From Patiria miniata (Eukaryota > Echinodermata > Asteroidea > Valvatida > Asterinidae), in contig NW_024037072.1 of assembly GCF_015706575.1 (NCBI RefSeq), positions 25,049,162 through 25,113,161 on the forward strand: DNA of 64,000 nt. Reading direction: 5' to 3'. The notes below the pieces were generated by a model. That model saw only the letters and a program-made list of their open reading frames with translations. It did no database searches and was not told where the DNA came from. Both the position numbers and the translations under genes were made by a program. The stretch's first letter is position 1. Each line of letters starts with the position of its first letter. Shown one piece after another: positions 12,401 through 30,900 of the stretch.

Positions 12401-13538
12401 TCCTCCTTTTGTGTTTCTTCTTTCATCCCTGCATGTTTGTGTGCACCCCCATGTTAATGTATGTACCTCTGTCATTTCTGTTTTAGCCTCTGAAGAAGAA
12501 CTTGCTAAGTTCGCAACGTCAGGCCACATTAATTTTTAGATTTATATATTTCAGGTCCACCCAGTCAGTAAGCAGTTTGCACCAGTCTTACTTTTTTCAT
12601 TTTTTTTTTAGTTTAAACAGTGAAATTTTGAGACTTTGTATTCAAGTCCGGACACAAGTTCCTTTTTTATTTCTTAAACGGAAAACGCTACTTTTGTCTA
12701 TTTTTGGAATTGTCCAACCTGCAGAAAATATGGTATTATTTTGGATCGCTTTTTTGCAAAAGTGAATATTGTTTTGATAAAAAAAGAAAAATCTATTTTT
12801 CGGGGTAAAACTCGAAAAAGCACAGGATGTGACTTTTAAATCTCCTCACGAGCTATTCAAAGGAGCTGTGAAAACAGAATTCCCTTTGTGATTGTTCCTC
12901 CCCTGTTGATTCTTTTCGTGTAATATGAATTGTGATGGACTCAACTACAACTCTTGAACATTATTATCAAATGTTGATTAATAATGTGGTGCCTATATAG
13001 CGCTTTATATACCAAAGGTCTCAAAGCGCTTCACAATTACTCCTGTTCATAAGGCTTGAGACCAGTTTTTGCAGCAGCTCGAGATCAGCGCATTCTGGTC
13101 TCTACCATCACAGGTACCCATTTATACTCCTGGGTGGAGAGAGGCAATTGTAGTTAAGTGTCTTGCCCAAGAACACAAGCACCCATGTTCCCCATCAGGG
13201 TTCAAACCCACTGTGATATTTGTCAAAATGCCTGGACGAGGACAACACCGTAACCATAGACCACAGCGCTCCACAAAAGTGAATATTGTGTATATTTTGT
13301 GCAAGGTATTGAGACAATGGAAACATGAACCACTGTTTAGTGCATGCCCATGATCTCTATAGCTTACATCCCTCAGTGTCCACCTGCAGATAACATAAAT
13401 TCAAAACACTGAAATTCTTATCATTATTTGATTTTTTAAAATTATTATTTGCATGTCTACAGGGAAGGCCATGATGGATTTGATTTGAAAGACCATGAGA
13501 CATCGAGCTACCGAAAACCCAAGGCTGGACAAAGCTGA
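965..13538 (+). CDS. ZFYVE19: ZFYVE19 / ANCHR, abscission/NoCut checkpoint regulator
   Basis: Ten coding exons: 965-1018, 4332-4522, 5869-6017, 7583-7677, 8593-8704, 9356-9529, 10152-10237, 11148-11237, 11791-11915, 13463-13538. They total 1152 nt, join in frame with GT-AG sites and give 383 aa. The N-terminus is a divergent FYVE-type zinc finger with Cys at 5, 8, 21, 24, 29, 32, 50 and 53. Its third/fourth Cys context is REHGCKSCG rather than the classical RRHHCR, as in the vertebrate protein. Charged helices follow with RLxxLK motifs at 113-124 ([12 protein letters not shown]), 138-148 and 243-251, resembling the MIM1 motifs that bind VPS4. An acidic stretch lies near 270-278, and a C-terminal B-box-like zinc finger starts at [15 protein letters not shown] (331-345) and continues through [10 protein letters not shown]. 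In human cells the protein delays abscission with VPS4/CHMP4C; that role is inferred here by homology. The start codon is the first residue of the Cys pair exon and matches the family N-terminus. Confidence 0.95.
1049..2340. mobile_element. Fold-back (Mutator-like?) transposon with 9-bp TSD, itself interrupted
   Basis: The element begins TAGCCCG and ends CGGGCTA, and is flanked by direct repeats GGCCATATC at 1040-1048 and 2341-2349. It is essentially one large palindrome: the arm from 1523 to about 1905 is repeated in reverse complement from about 1957 to 2340, around a loop of about 50 bp. Each arm also holds its own small hairpin (near 1532-1580 and 2283-2331) and an AAAATGGCGGCCGC box. It sits 30 bases past the donor site of ZFYVE19 exon 1. 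A second element (1056-1520) has inserted into its left tip. A 9-bp duplication with long inverted arms fits Mutator-like elements. No transposase is encoded. Confidence 0.8.
1056..1520. mobile_element. Nested element with inverted minisatellite arms and 9-bp TSD
   Basis: The insertion lies in the left tip of the fold-back element. The duplicated target TCTAGCCCG is at 1047-1055 and 1521-1529. The ends are near-inverted (GGGGTCAGACAAG versus GAATGTCAGACAAG). The left arm (about 1060-1197) is a run of GACAAGTCGACCGTTGA / GACAACTCGACC units of about 15 bp, and the right arm (about 1388-1515) is the same array in reverse complement. The middle is unique, with no recognisable protein. Confidence 0.75.
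2350..3349. other. ZFYVE19 intron 1, no recognised feature
   Basis: A G-rich run follows the transposon (about 2351-2385) with a short CCCTAACCCCC. At 2660-2730 there are GCGCGC-rich words. Otherwise the sequence is unremarkable intron. ACTTAGGCGAAGT occurs twice near 3329-3360, at the left edge of the next element. Confidence 0.3.
3353..3723. mobile_element. Short TTA-flanked inverted-repeat element (MITE)
   Basis: Flanked by TTA at 3350-3352 and 3724-3726. The terminal arms share the AAAAACATGTTTAGCGTCC sequence (near 3364-3385 and the complement near 3692-3712). The interior holds long T and A runs and G+C-rich words such as GGCCGC. The terminal GGC and TTA target resemble the GGCC-ended family found elsewhere in the window. 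No ORF is credible. Confidence 0.65.
4795..5120. mobile_element. TTAACCCTnCTACTGTTTG element, copy 1 (right end decayed)
   Basis: About 290 bp aligns with 46235-46513, which has intact ends. Shared words include CAGTCACAGACAGTC-like runs, CAGCTGACTTATC/CAGCTGGCTTATC and AAACAGTCACAGCCAGTCAA. The left TTAA is at 4795-4798. The right GGAGGGTTAA is missing, and the copy abuts another element at 5131. It lies in ZFYVE19 intron 2. Confidence 0.6.
5131..5659. mobile_element. TTAA-flanked inverted-repeat element, copy 1
   Basis: TTAA occurs at 5131-5134 and 5656-5659. The ends are AGGGAAAATAC and its approximate complement TACATTCCCT. A 470-bp relative lies at 59786-60257 and a truncated reverse copy ends at 49964. 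A perfect-looking hairpin (CCAACGCTGGTCGGCCGACC and partner) sits near 5297-5325 and is conserved in the 49.8-kb copy. A TTAA target is typical of piggyBac and Kolobok elements; which one is not decided. Confidence 0.7.
6783..7085 (+). repeat. Tandem repeat of CATCCTCAATCCTCC units
   Basis: Imperfect units of about 45-60 bp built on ATCCTCAATCCTCCAGAATC and TTCAATCACCATT, repeated at least five times in ZFYVE19 intron 3. Outside the array, TTAACCCTAACCC near 6683 and GGGTTAGGGTTAA near 7109 form an inverted pair, so the array may lie inside a larger inverted-repeat element. Confidence 0.6.
7703..7945. mobile_element. TTAACCAGTTC element, copy 1 (right end lost)
   Basis: Closely matches 40982-41241, sharing the CAGACGGGTTCAGG, CATCTGCGGGTAGCAC and CTCACTCGCTGTGAGCGGGT words. 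The left end is TTAACCAGTTCGCG; the intact right end (GAACTGGTTGATTTAA) of the other copy is missing here. It lies 26 bases after ZFYVE19 exon 4. Confidence 0.65.
8186..8577 (+). repeat. Two tandem tRNA-derived units (SINE-like)
   Basis: Two related units start near 8186 and 8433. Each has a tRNA-like head, GAGTGGTAAGACGTCTG then a B-box (GGTTCGAGTCCCACC; CTTCGAGTCCCACCC), followed by a shared tail GGTAACACANTGAGTATACAGTG and GGCAAAACCTAANATTGAT. The second head lacks part of the anticodon arm. The second unit ends about 15 bases before the acceptor of ZFYVE19 exon 5. A functional tRNA is unlikely. Confidence 0.6.
10446..10489. repeat. Near-perfect hairpin in ZFYVE19 intron 7
   Basis: CCTGGATGAGGACAATAT is followed, after about 8 bases, by its complement ATTGTCCTCATCCAGG. 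The right arm and its flank (CATTTTGACA) reappear in reverse complement near 13224-13250. This suggests a small dispersed fold-back repeat. Confidence 0.6.
10761..10871. repeat. Fold-back repeat AATATTGGATGGCTTT ... AAAGCCATCCAATATT
   Basis: Arms of roughly 45 bp with imperfect pairing: AATATTGGATGGCTTTTTGG and GTACAAGAATAT pair with ATATTCTTGTAT and CAAAGCCATCCAATATT. It lies between ZFYVE19 exons 7 and 8. No coding potential. Confidence 0.6.
12057..12480 (+). repeat. Pyrimidine-rich intronic stretch
   Basis: Long C/T-rich sequence with a C run of about 32 bases near 12190-12222 and many CCTCC, CTTTCC and TCCCC words, in ZFYVE19 intron 9. The short ORFs it creates on both strands (Pro/Ser/Leu or Arg/Gly/Glu rich) are products of the composition and are not called as genes. 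Confidence 0.6.
12972..13275 (-). mobile_element. SINE-like repeat on the minus strand
   Basis: Read on the minus strand, a tRNA-like head with B-box-like GGTTTGAACCC (complement near 13199-13209) is followed by a body with AAGCGCTTTGAGACC and AAAGCGCTATATAGGC and an ATTATTAAT tail. The 48265-48537 copy shares the layout. It lies in ZFYVE19 intron 9. Confidence 0.5.
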
Positions 13539-15779
13539 CTCAAGTAACGGTTATACAATTATGCACTAGCATGAAAGCTATATTTCACAACTAGTGACAT
13601 TCTACATTACATAGTATAAATAAGACTAGTTATGGCTGTATGTACATATTGTGTAATTCGGCGTACAAAATTAGAAGCAGTTTTTGTGGTGCCACACCCG
13701 TACACACACATTCTTAAAGACGAGGCGCTCATGCATTTTGGTATTCCTATTGGTCGAAGGAGCCCAGAGCCCGTGCCTATTAGCCGAGTGCGCCTCGCTT
13801 GAGCCTCAGCAGAAAACGGCTGCCGCTGGATTAGCCTGTAGCAGCTTGAATTTGTCATACTTTAACAACAGATGAACAGTGGTCAGTGAATTAATCACAA
13901 GTATGATATTTAACCCCTAAACCTTGCTCCTTTCAGGGGCGTTGACAGAAACAGAACCAGAAGTAACCAGGGATGAACCATGACATAGGCAATGCCTTTA
14001 TCACAGCTCATTTCAGTAGGTTGTTACTTTACTGGGTACTGGATGATTGATTAAAACTCTGAACAGATGCAAGAACAAACTGTTCACTTAGGGTAGGGAG
14101 TGGGGAGGGGGCAGGGGGGGTGGAGGTGGGGGTAGTTTTTTTTTTTACACAGCCTATTCAAAGACAAGACCATAGAGCACCGTTCTTTCTTTTATGTATG
14201 TTTTGCCATTTACATTTACAAAATTTATATTCAAAGGAAAACGAGCACTTTACAAAAGTAATGAACTACATATGAAAAAAAAGTTACATGTATTGTGTGC
14301 TTTGTAAAAGACGGCACTCTCTTTAATTTCTGAGAATATTTGGCACTATGTAGTGTGCAGGCACCTTGCAATTTTTATTTGAATTACAATACATATTATG
14401 CTTCTTAGACATGCGAGAGTTTTAAAGGAAGTACATGTTGATTAAATTTATTTGTAAATACAAAATTGAAATATTTATCATTTTTCGAAACAAAAATTAT
14501 ACAAAATGTTTAAGTTATTAAGTAGTACATTTTCTTGTTAAATAAGTTTAGACAGTTCTTTTCATATACAGGGCAAAGTATGCTGCACCAATGGGCCTTA
14601 TTCACGAGTTGGCCATTTTTGTCCAGTTCCCTGAATGTATTTCATTAATTGTTAACTGTTCAATGGGATGGCGCCAGACTATTTATGCAGGCACAATGCA
14701 GCCTTATTTTACTGTCAATTTGTTGTAATCTAGCTTTAAACATTAGGAGACGTTTAATTACCAATTTGAAATTATTCATTGAAGCAGACTAGAATTAATA
14801 AGTAATTAACTTGCTTTCATTTCTCTACACATGTTCCAAAAATCAAGATTTTACCTTACTCTCAATCCAATATGGCCGACTCGTGAATAAGGCCCATTGG
14901 CCACTTCCATTCATTGTGTGTTATAGTTTACAACTCATTTACCACCACGGTAGATTTCATTTGCTTTTAATAAAAGTACGAAGTGCAAAACATGAAGAAA
15001 TACTGTACACTATGTACACAAAGAGGTTTCCTGAAATTCTCTGGACTATATCTCAGAGGTGTATGTGTCTAACAATAAACCAGTAACCTGCTTGTGTGAG
15101 ACCATTTTGTCCAATTTGTGTTTTGTAATTGCTTGTCATCAAATAGGACTGCATGCGTTGTCAACGATCACAATTTTTTCTAATGCCATCACAAAAGCAA
15201 CTGAACCAAAAAAGGGTATTTTTATTTCTAATTATCTACGAAGAATGAAATATAATGCTTTTTAAAGTTTATATTTCTCTGCTGTTTTTGGCCTGTCAAC
15301 TAAATTCCCAGTGCCTCATGTAAAACTCAGAAAAATGTAATCTCTTGCTACAGGTATACGGTTAAGTACTTCTTTTCCTGAATGTAAAGTCGGAGATTCA
15401 ACAAGTATAAGCCAGAGCGTTTTTACATGATTTGGAATGTGTTGCCGCTGAAGTTTAGCGTCGGGGCAAAATGCTTTTGCTGAAACCAAATTTTACTACA
15501 AAAACAAAACGGGACTTTCCAAAATGAGTCTCAATGGAGCTTACCGCTGAACATTATACAGGCATGCAACTGGGAATTTTAGAAAAAACAAGGAAACTCC
15601 AAACCACACAAGACTTTGCACAGTATTTTTCAATTTGTAATGGCATTCATGAGGAGTAAAAAAAAAAAGGAACCAGCGGATCCGAGGAAAAGTTGCGTGC
15701 CTGATTTTAACATGCATCAAAGGCAAAGAAATTTCTTCAAAAGTCAGCTGAAAAGTTAAATAATAATCTGAATCTTTTT
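13539..15779. other. ZFYVE19 to RAD51 convergent intergenic region
   Basis: Contains the 3' UTRs of both genes. AATAAA at 14969-14974 is a candidate signal for ZFYVE19, and TTTATT at 15221-15226 (AATAAA on the minus strand) for RAD51; neither is proven. A G-rich run lies at about 14095-14135. An inverted-repeat element occupies 14588-14900. No further exon is seen. Confidence 0.45.
14588..14900. mobile_element. Inverted-repeat element CCAATGGGCCTTATTCACGAGT
   Basis: The left end CCAATGGGCCTTATTCACGA recurs as the complement TCGTGAATAAGGCCCATTGG at 14881-14900. The interior of about 270 bp is A+T-rich and noncoding. A target duplication is not clear. Confidence 0.6.
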
Positions 15780-25284
<9,505 letters not shown>

Positions 25285-25668
25285 GTCTCAGGATGTCCTA
25301 AAATATGAATTCTGAAGAAAAAAAGTAACAGAGAAAGCAGAATAAATAAGAAAAAAAATGATCTTTTGAATTTGATTCAATAGAATTCATACTTTACTGT
25401 TGTTGGATGCTGTTTATATTTCAGCATGGTGCCATGACAAAACCCATTGTTTTTTAAATAAAAAATTATTGTTCCCGAGTTTCATGAGAATATTATTTTC
25501 CTATTGATTGAGGCCTTGTCAGGCTTTTACATTTGTTAGCATGTTTGGATATAGTTCAGTCCTGTCTCAGTCTGTGCTGTTCATTTGGTAATTCTAAATA
25601 ATATAGTTGGCAAGGCATATAATCAGGAAACTTTTCACCAAATGGACAACATAGCAAAAAAAAATGTA
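25285..25668. other. RAD51 upstream region
   Basis: The 5' flank of RAD51 on the minus strand. The bases immediately upstream of the start codon, up to 25297, may be a 5' UTR exon preceded by a TTTTAG acceptor. No other feature is seen. Confidence 0.35.
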
Positions 25669-26140
25669 GTGGCTATCGTTACGACAGCCATAACGCAATT
25701 TTCAAATAATATCGTTATGGCATTGTAAAAGCACAATGCGAACTTTTATCAGATTTACAACTGCCCATGGAACCAGAGTGCTTCCGTAGCTCGATTGGTA
25801 CAGACATTAGCTCAACTAGTTGGGAACCCTGGTTTACACCCCTGCCACGCTACTCCTTTTTTTTCTTCTTTTTTTGGAATAGATTTCTTAAGTTTCAGGT
25901 TTTTAATCAAATTGTTCTTTTTATTTTAAGTAGTATGTTTCATTTTCTTCCTTGAAATTGATGGTTTTGGAGGATTTTTTTGAAAAGGGAAATAAAGTCC
26001 GAGAACCACTTAGTTGATAGTGTGGTTCCAACAGCCAAAGATCATGATGTTGAATACTCGTCTTATTACTTCAGGGCACCAGATAGTTCCGTAACGATAG
26101 CAGTTGAAAGTCGCGTTACAGCTGCTGTAACGATAGCCAC
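25669..26140. mobile_element. Inverted-repeat element enclosing a tRNA-like sequence
   Basis: Terminal arms of about 52 bp: GTGGCTATCGTTACGACAGC at the left and GCTGCTGTAACGATAGCCAC at the right. Inside, 25783-25855 is tRNA-like (GTAGCTCGATTGGTACAGAC A-box region, CTGGTTTACACCCC B-box region). The TTTTGGAGGATTTTTTTG and GAAATAAAGTCCGA tail is shared with the window-edge copy at 1-324. It lies between RAD51 and NANP. No ORF. Confidence 0.7.
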
Positions 26141-26809
26141 AGCGTAAACCAATTTATAGGGCCTAAGGTTATGTGAACAAGGTCCTAATTCCATAATTTT
26201 AGCAAACCCTAACACTATTCCTTTTAAAATAAGTTCATATAGGCTACATGATATAACTCAATAATATACACGTAACATATCACGCTTTGTTTACAATGCA
26301 CGCTTTTCCATGGGAGCCAGGTGGGGACAATATTGGCTGGCATTCTCACCTGACCATGCTGACTCACATAGGAAAGCGCACATGTAACAAAGCGTGACAT
26401 CATTTTGTCTACCGGTAATAGGTCTAAATTGAGAGCAGTCACTCTGCGGCTGAGAAATCTTTATTTCGTGAGAAAATTTTGAAGGGTCCCCGTAGACTTT
26501 AGTTTCAGTTTCACTTTGAGCCTTGAGCCTGGTTTGTCATCACCAATCATGATCATGAATGATCATGGTTGTTCGCAAACCACTAAACATCTAAAGTAGC
26601 GTCAGGAAGGATACTGCATTCTTTCCATCAGTAGTACATCCACCTTCATACAAAGTCCCCTCCATGGTATCACTATCACTGGAGTGGTAGTATATATACT
26701 CAGTAGTATGGTAGTCATAAGTTTCATAAGCCGGTCACGCAGCCAAGCCAATACTGCATGCAATAGACTTCCACTGTTCCAGCTCAGATCCAAAAATTAT
26801 CAGGAAGGC

Positions 26810-27385
26810 TAGCTTGAGTAACTCTAGCCCCATAAATGTGGCCTATTTACTGGACTGCCTCCGTAAACATAGGCCACACATCCACATGTACAAAAATCGT
26901 GTCGACTTTGCCAAATTTTGATTTTCACATTAAGGCTTAGTTTGTAGGGTTTTTTTGCTTAAGAAGCATACTCACCCTCTTTATAGGCTAATCAGAAAGT
27001 GCTGCCTTTTTCAGATGTATATTTTTCGTGAAATTTCCAGATTCATTTTTACACGTTTGCGTATCAAAATTTCAACATGAAATTTCACAAAAATTAGACA
27101 TCTGAAAAAGGCAGCACTTTCTGACATAGCCTATAAAGTGGGTGAGTATGCTTCTAATTTTCTAAAGCAAAAAAATCCTACAAACTAAGCCTAAATGTGA
27201 AAATCAAAATTTGGCAAAGTTGACACGATTTTTGTACATGTGGACGTGTGGCCTATGTTTACGGAGGCAGTCCAGTAAATAGGCCACATTTATGGGGCTA
27301 GAGTAACTCCAGCTGACATGCTCATATTCATTCACATGCTACATGTGAATGAATATGAGCATGTCAGCTGGAGTTACTCAAGCTA
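26810..27385. mobile_element. Tiny palindromic transposon (91 bp) interrupted by another
   Basis: With the insertion removed, this is TAGCTTGAGTAACTC + 76 bases ending GAGTTACTCAAGCTA: arms of 44 bp around CTA, almost perfectly paired. It is flanked by a 9-bp duplication CAGGAAGGC at 26801-26809 and 27386-27394. The host target of the inner element is GAGTAACTC, inside its left arm. A half copy is at about 32930-32985. Confidence 0.85.
26825..27300. mobile_element. Fold-back transposon TAGCCCCATAAATG, copy 1
   Basis: 476 bp with TIRs TAGCCCCATAAATGTGGCC / GGCCACATTTATGGGGCTA that extend into a nearly full-length palindrome. It is flanked by the 9-bp duplication GAGTAACTC at 26816-26824 and 27301-27309. 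A copy with another 9-bp duplication is at 29931-30336. No transposase; probably mobilised in trans. Confidence 0.85.
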
Positions 27386-27394
27386 CAGGAAGGC

Positions 27395-27914
27395 TAGCTG
27401 CCCTAGCGGCCTACAAAAATGTGACTGCCAAATTTGTACTTTCTAGTTAAGTTCTAGGCCTTCTAATAATACTAGAACTTAGAAGTAGAAATCCTCGTGT
27501 ATGGTAGGTAAGCAAATACTTACTCTTAAGACTCTGTATAAACATAAAACAAGTAGTAAAACCTGTTTTTTTGCAAAATTCTTGTATCGGACTCGGAAAA
27601 TGACGGAAAAAAAACAAGTTCAGGCGGCCCGCGCGGGAAAAGAGCTCAACTATTATTTCAAGGGGTGTAATATTTTCGGCACTAAGTTTGTCCATATTTC
27701 TTCGATTTTTTTTGCAGCAATATACCGCAAAAAATTCTATCGTTTGTTATAAAACGATATATATTCATATGAATTGACATCACAATACAATAAATAATGT
27801 TTCTTTTCAATGATTTTTGTTCATCATGTTCATTGGCATACTCATCATACCCGGATCATAATGAACTCGACTCGAAGCGATTCCCAATTTCTAGATGCAT
27901 TGTGGGTAATCTTC
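27395..27914. other. NANP upstream flank
   Basis: Immediate 5' flank of NANP, A+T-rich. Short ORFs on both strands resemble nothing known. Transcription must start within this region if the start-codon element at 27915 works as in vertebrates, probably only a few tens of bases upstream. Confidence 0.35.
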
Positions 27915-27926
27915 CAAGATGGCGGC
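27915..27926 (+). promoter_or_regulatory. TISU / YY1-like element at the NANP start codon
   Basis: CAAGATGGCGGC matches the SAASATGGCGGC consensus at all 12 positions, with its ATG being the NANP initiation codon. In vertebrates this element directs transcription through YY1 and accurate initiation on very short 5' UTRs. Use in this organism is inferred. Confidence 0.7.
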
Positions 27927-30900
27927 CGCTAGGAAAGTCTCGGCAATAATTTTCGACTTAGATAACACGCTAATTGATACAAGAAACGCTGATTATTTCG
28001 CTTTCAAACAGGTAGAATATTATCCTAGATGATTAAATGTTATTTTAAGACCAGATTTGTTCTTTAAATACTAATGATTACTTCTAACAGATTGATTTTG
28101 TTATTCAAGGTCCAACATTTCCAACTCGATCGTCCAACATTCATGACATTCAACATCGCCGAATCCAACCACGTCCCCAGGGTGTCGAGCAGTACGTGCC
28201 CACCACTACCTGCTCTCTCACCCTGGTAGTATAGTCGTGTTCCCTAACGTGGCGCACTTCGAAGCTTACCCAACTTTCCTCGTGTAGTGTTGCCAAACTT
28301 CTTTGTTGACAAACCTCAAATTCATGCAGTGAAATACTGGTACTTTGACCTTATTAATGCTTGCTATTTAACATCTGTGAACAATTTCGGTTTCATAAAA
28401 TTTAAGCCGAAATTAAAAAACGGTGGCGTCCGGAAATTCAAATTGGGCACAAATTGGCGGAGTGTTCCCTAACGTGGCGCACTTGAATACAGTCGTTTTC
28501 CTAGTTCCGGATTTTTCCTAGTTCCGGATCGCTTCAAATAAAAACCTACCTCTTTTGGACTAGTCTCCAATAAAAAAAATTCTGATGAAGTGCATTGTGA
28601 AAAGGAAAATGTAAGCTTCCTGATACACACAGGTCTTTTCGATAAAACTTTGAGAAAAGGAATTTTGGCCAGATTTCCGACTCGCACTTTGACATGTTTG
28701 GACCGTTTGTAGAAAATCATGGGAGCTGCGAATCGACGATAAATTTTCTCCTCGGTATTTCTCTCGTACCGTGTGGTTTCGAATATTTTTTTCATTCACT
28801 ACAGTCGTATAAACTCTTCCATCGAATGTGTGTTCAATCAAAATAATTTGTAGCGTCTCTAATATTTGAAAATTCGCCAACGAATGACGGTATGCTTTTG
28901 CCTAGTTCCGGATCGCGCGTGCACTTACGACCCAACTACACGCGCGTTAATCGATTTTGTGTGACGTATTCTGTGCCGTGTGCAAGGTTTTCGGTCCGTG
29001 CGTGAGTTCATGCCGTTGCGCTGCAGACAAAAGTTTCACAATTATTTACGTTAATTCTCTTTTGAAAATTTGCTGGAATATCCCTTGAATGAACTTTTTT
29101 GGAAAATTTAATAATACTTCGTCAGAAAATGTGCTTGATTTGGGGTGGTTCTGGCTGAAAAATTGATTTTCTCGCGTGATTTTTTTTTTTCGCACGAATC
29201 AGTTTTTGATCGATTCGGAACTGATTGAACCGATCCGGAACTAGGAAAAGCGGCATCGGTACTTTTGACGTCGTAAAGTCAAAGTAAAAAGAGCTTAAAT
29301 TTGGGAAATTATTTTGTAGTCTCTCCATCACTCAAGGTAAACTTTTAAACCAGTGTCACTTGAATTCGTGGGGTAGTTGAGCCGAAAGCAGCTTGAATGA
29401 TGTTTGCTATCCGGAACTAGGAAAACGACTGTACATCTCGGAAAATTCCAAATTAACATTTAAGAATTTCTGTAAACTTGATAAATTCTGATAAAACATT
29501 ATTATCTCTACTTACATACCCAGCCAGATGTTTGTCAGAAAATTATTTCCTTATTTTTCGGGGCATTTTCAAAGGGTTCACTTTGCACTTGAAAATAAAA
29601 TCGGAAAATCATGCCAAAATAATGTTTTTCTTTTAACTTTGTAGCGGGTAAATAAACTCGCGATTTATGAACGGGAGTGTTTAGAACTTGATGAAATTTT
29701 ACTTTCTGTAAAATTTCAGTTAAAACTTTTGCTCTAGCTAGGCGCTACAGCCGAAAAATCAAAGTGCGCCACGTTAGGGGCCGCGCCACGTTAGGGTACA
29801 TCAACAATATTGGATCATTTGCATATATGTGCAAGATATTTGAACACGTATGCAAATGAGGAATAGTCTGGTGCCTGCATGTGCGTTACATTAGGCCAAA
29901 AAAAAAATACTTCTGCTTCTGGTTACCCGATAGACCCATAAATGTGGCCTATTTACTGGACTGCCTCCGTAAACATATGCCACACATCCACATGTACAAA
30001 AATCGTGTCGACTTTGCCAAATTTTGATTTTCACATTTAGGCTTAGTTTGTAGGGTTTTTTTGCTTTAGAAGCATACTCACCCTCTTTGTAGGCTAATCA
30101 GAAAGTGCTGCCTTTTTCAACATGAAATTTCACAAAAATTAGACATCTGAAAAAGGCAGCACTTTCTGACTAGCCTATAAAGAGGGTGAGTATGCTTCTA
30201 AAGCAAAAAAATCCTACAAACTAAGCCTAAATGTGAAAATCAAAATTTGGCAAAGTCGACACGATTTTTGTACATGTGGATGTGTGGCCTATGTTTACGG
30301 AGGCAGTCCAGTAAAAAGGCCACATTTATGGGGCTAGTTACCCGACTGACCCTATTTTTAGGCTGCGACCCTAAAAAATTTATCGGCAATTCCACACAAA
30401 AAAAATTAAAATGATTGGATAAATAAAAATAAAAGCTTGTTGTCTTTTTTGTCTTCACAAAATACCTCTCAACAACCCATTTGCGTCAAAAAATGCTTGT
30501 ATTTATTTGTTTTCTTACTTTCATTCGCTATTTTTTTCAAAAGAAACCAAATTCGCTTCGCGATCTGTCATCATATCTCGCAATTCGATGTCACGGTGAC
30601 TATAATCACGTGCATAAACCTTGCTCGATGCAGTGACGACTGGTTCCCGCCGCGCCGCGCAGGGGCCAATTTAGAAGACATGATGAAAGTGCGGTAACCA
30701 GTCTGTCATGGCTATGCGATTGCTAGTGCTAGCATGAATATGGCTATGCATTAGGCACGTGCACTGTCAGTGTCAACTGGTCGGATTCGACATCGTAAAA
30801 ATGCCAAGAAAACACCGATGGAGAAAGAATGTTTTTGCAAGTTAATTCACAGAATTGATATATCTTGTCCGTGTATGTAGTTTCCGTGTTCAAGAGTTCA

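Noticed and set aside
28469..28880. Transposase ORF within the TA-flanked element
   Set aside because: Minus-strand ORFs of 106-108 aa lack a DDE/D triad context or a helix-turn-helix pattern that can be recognised.
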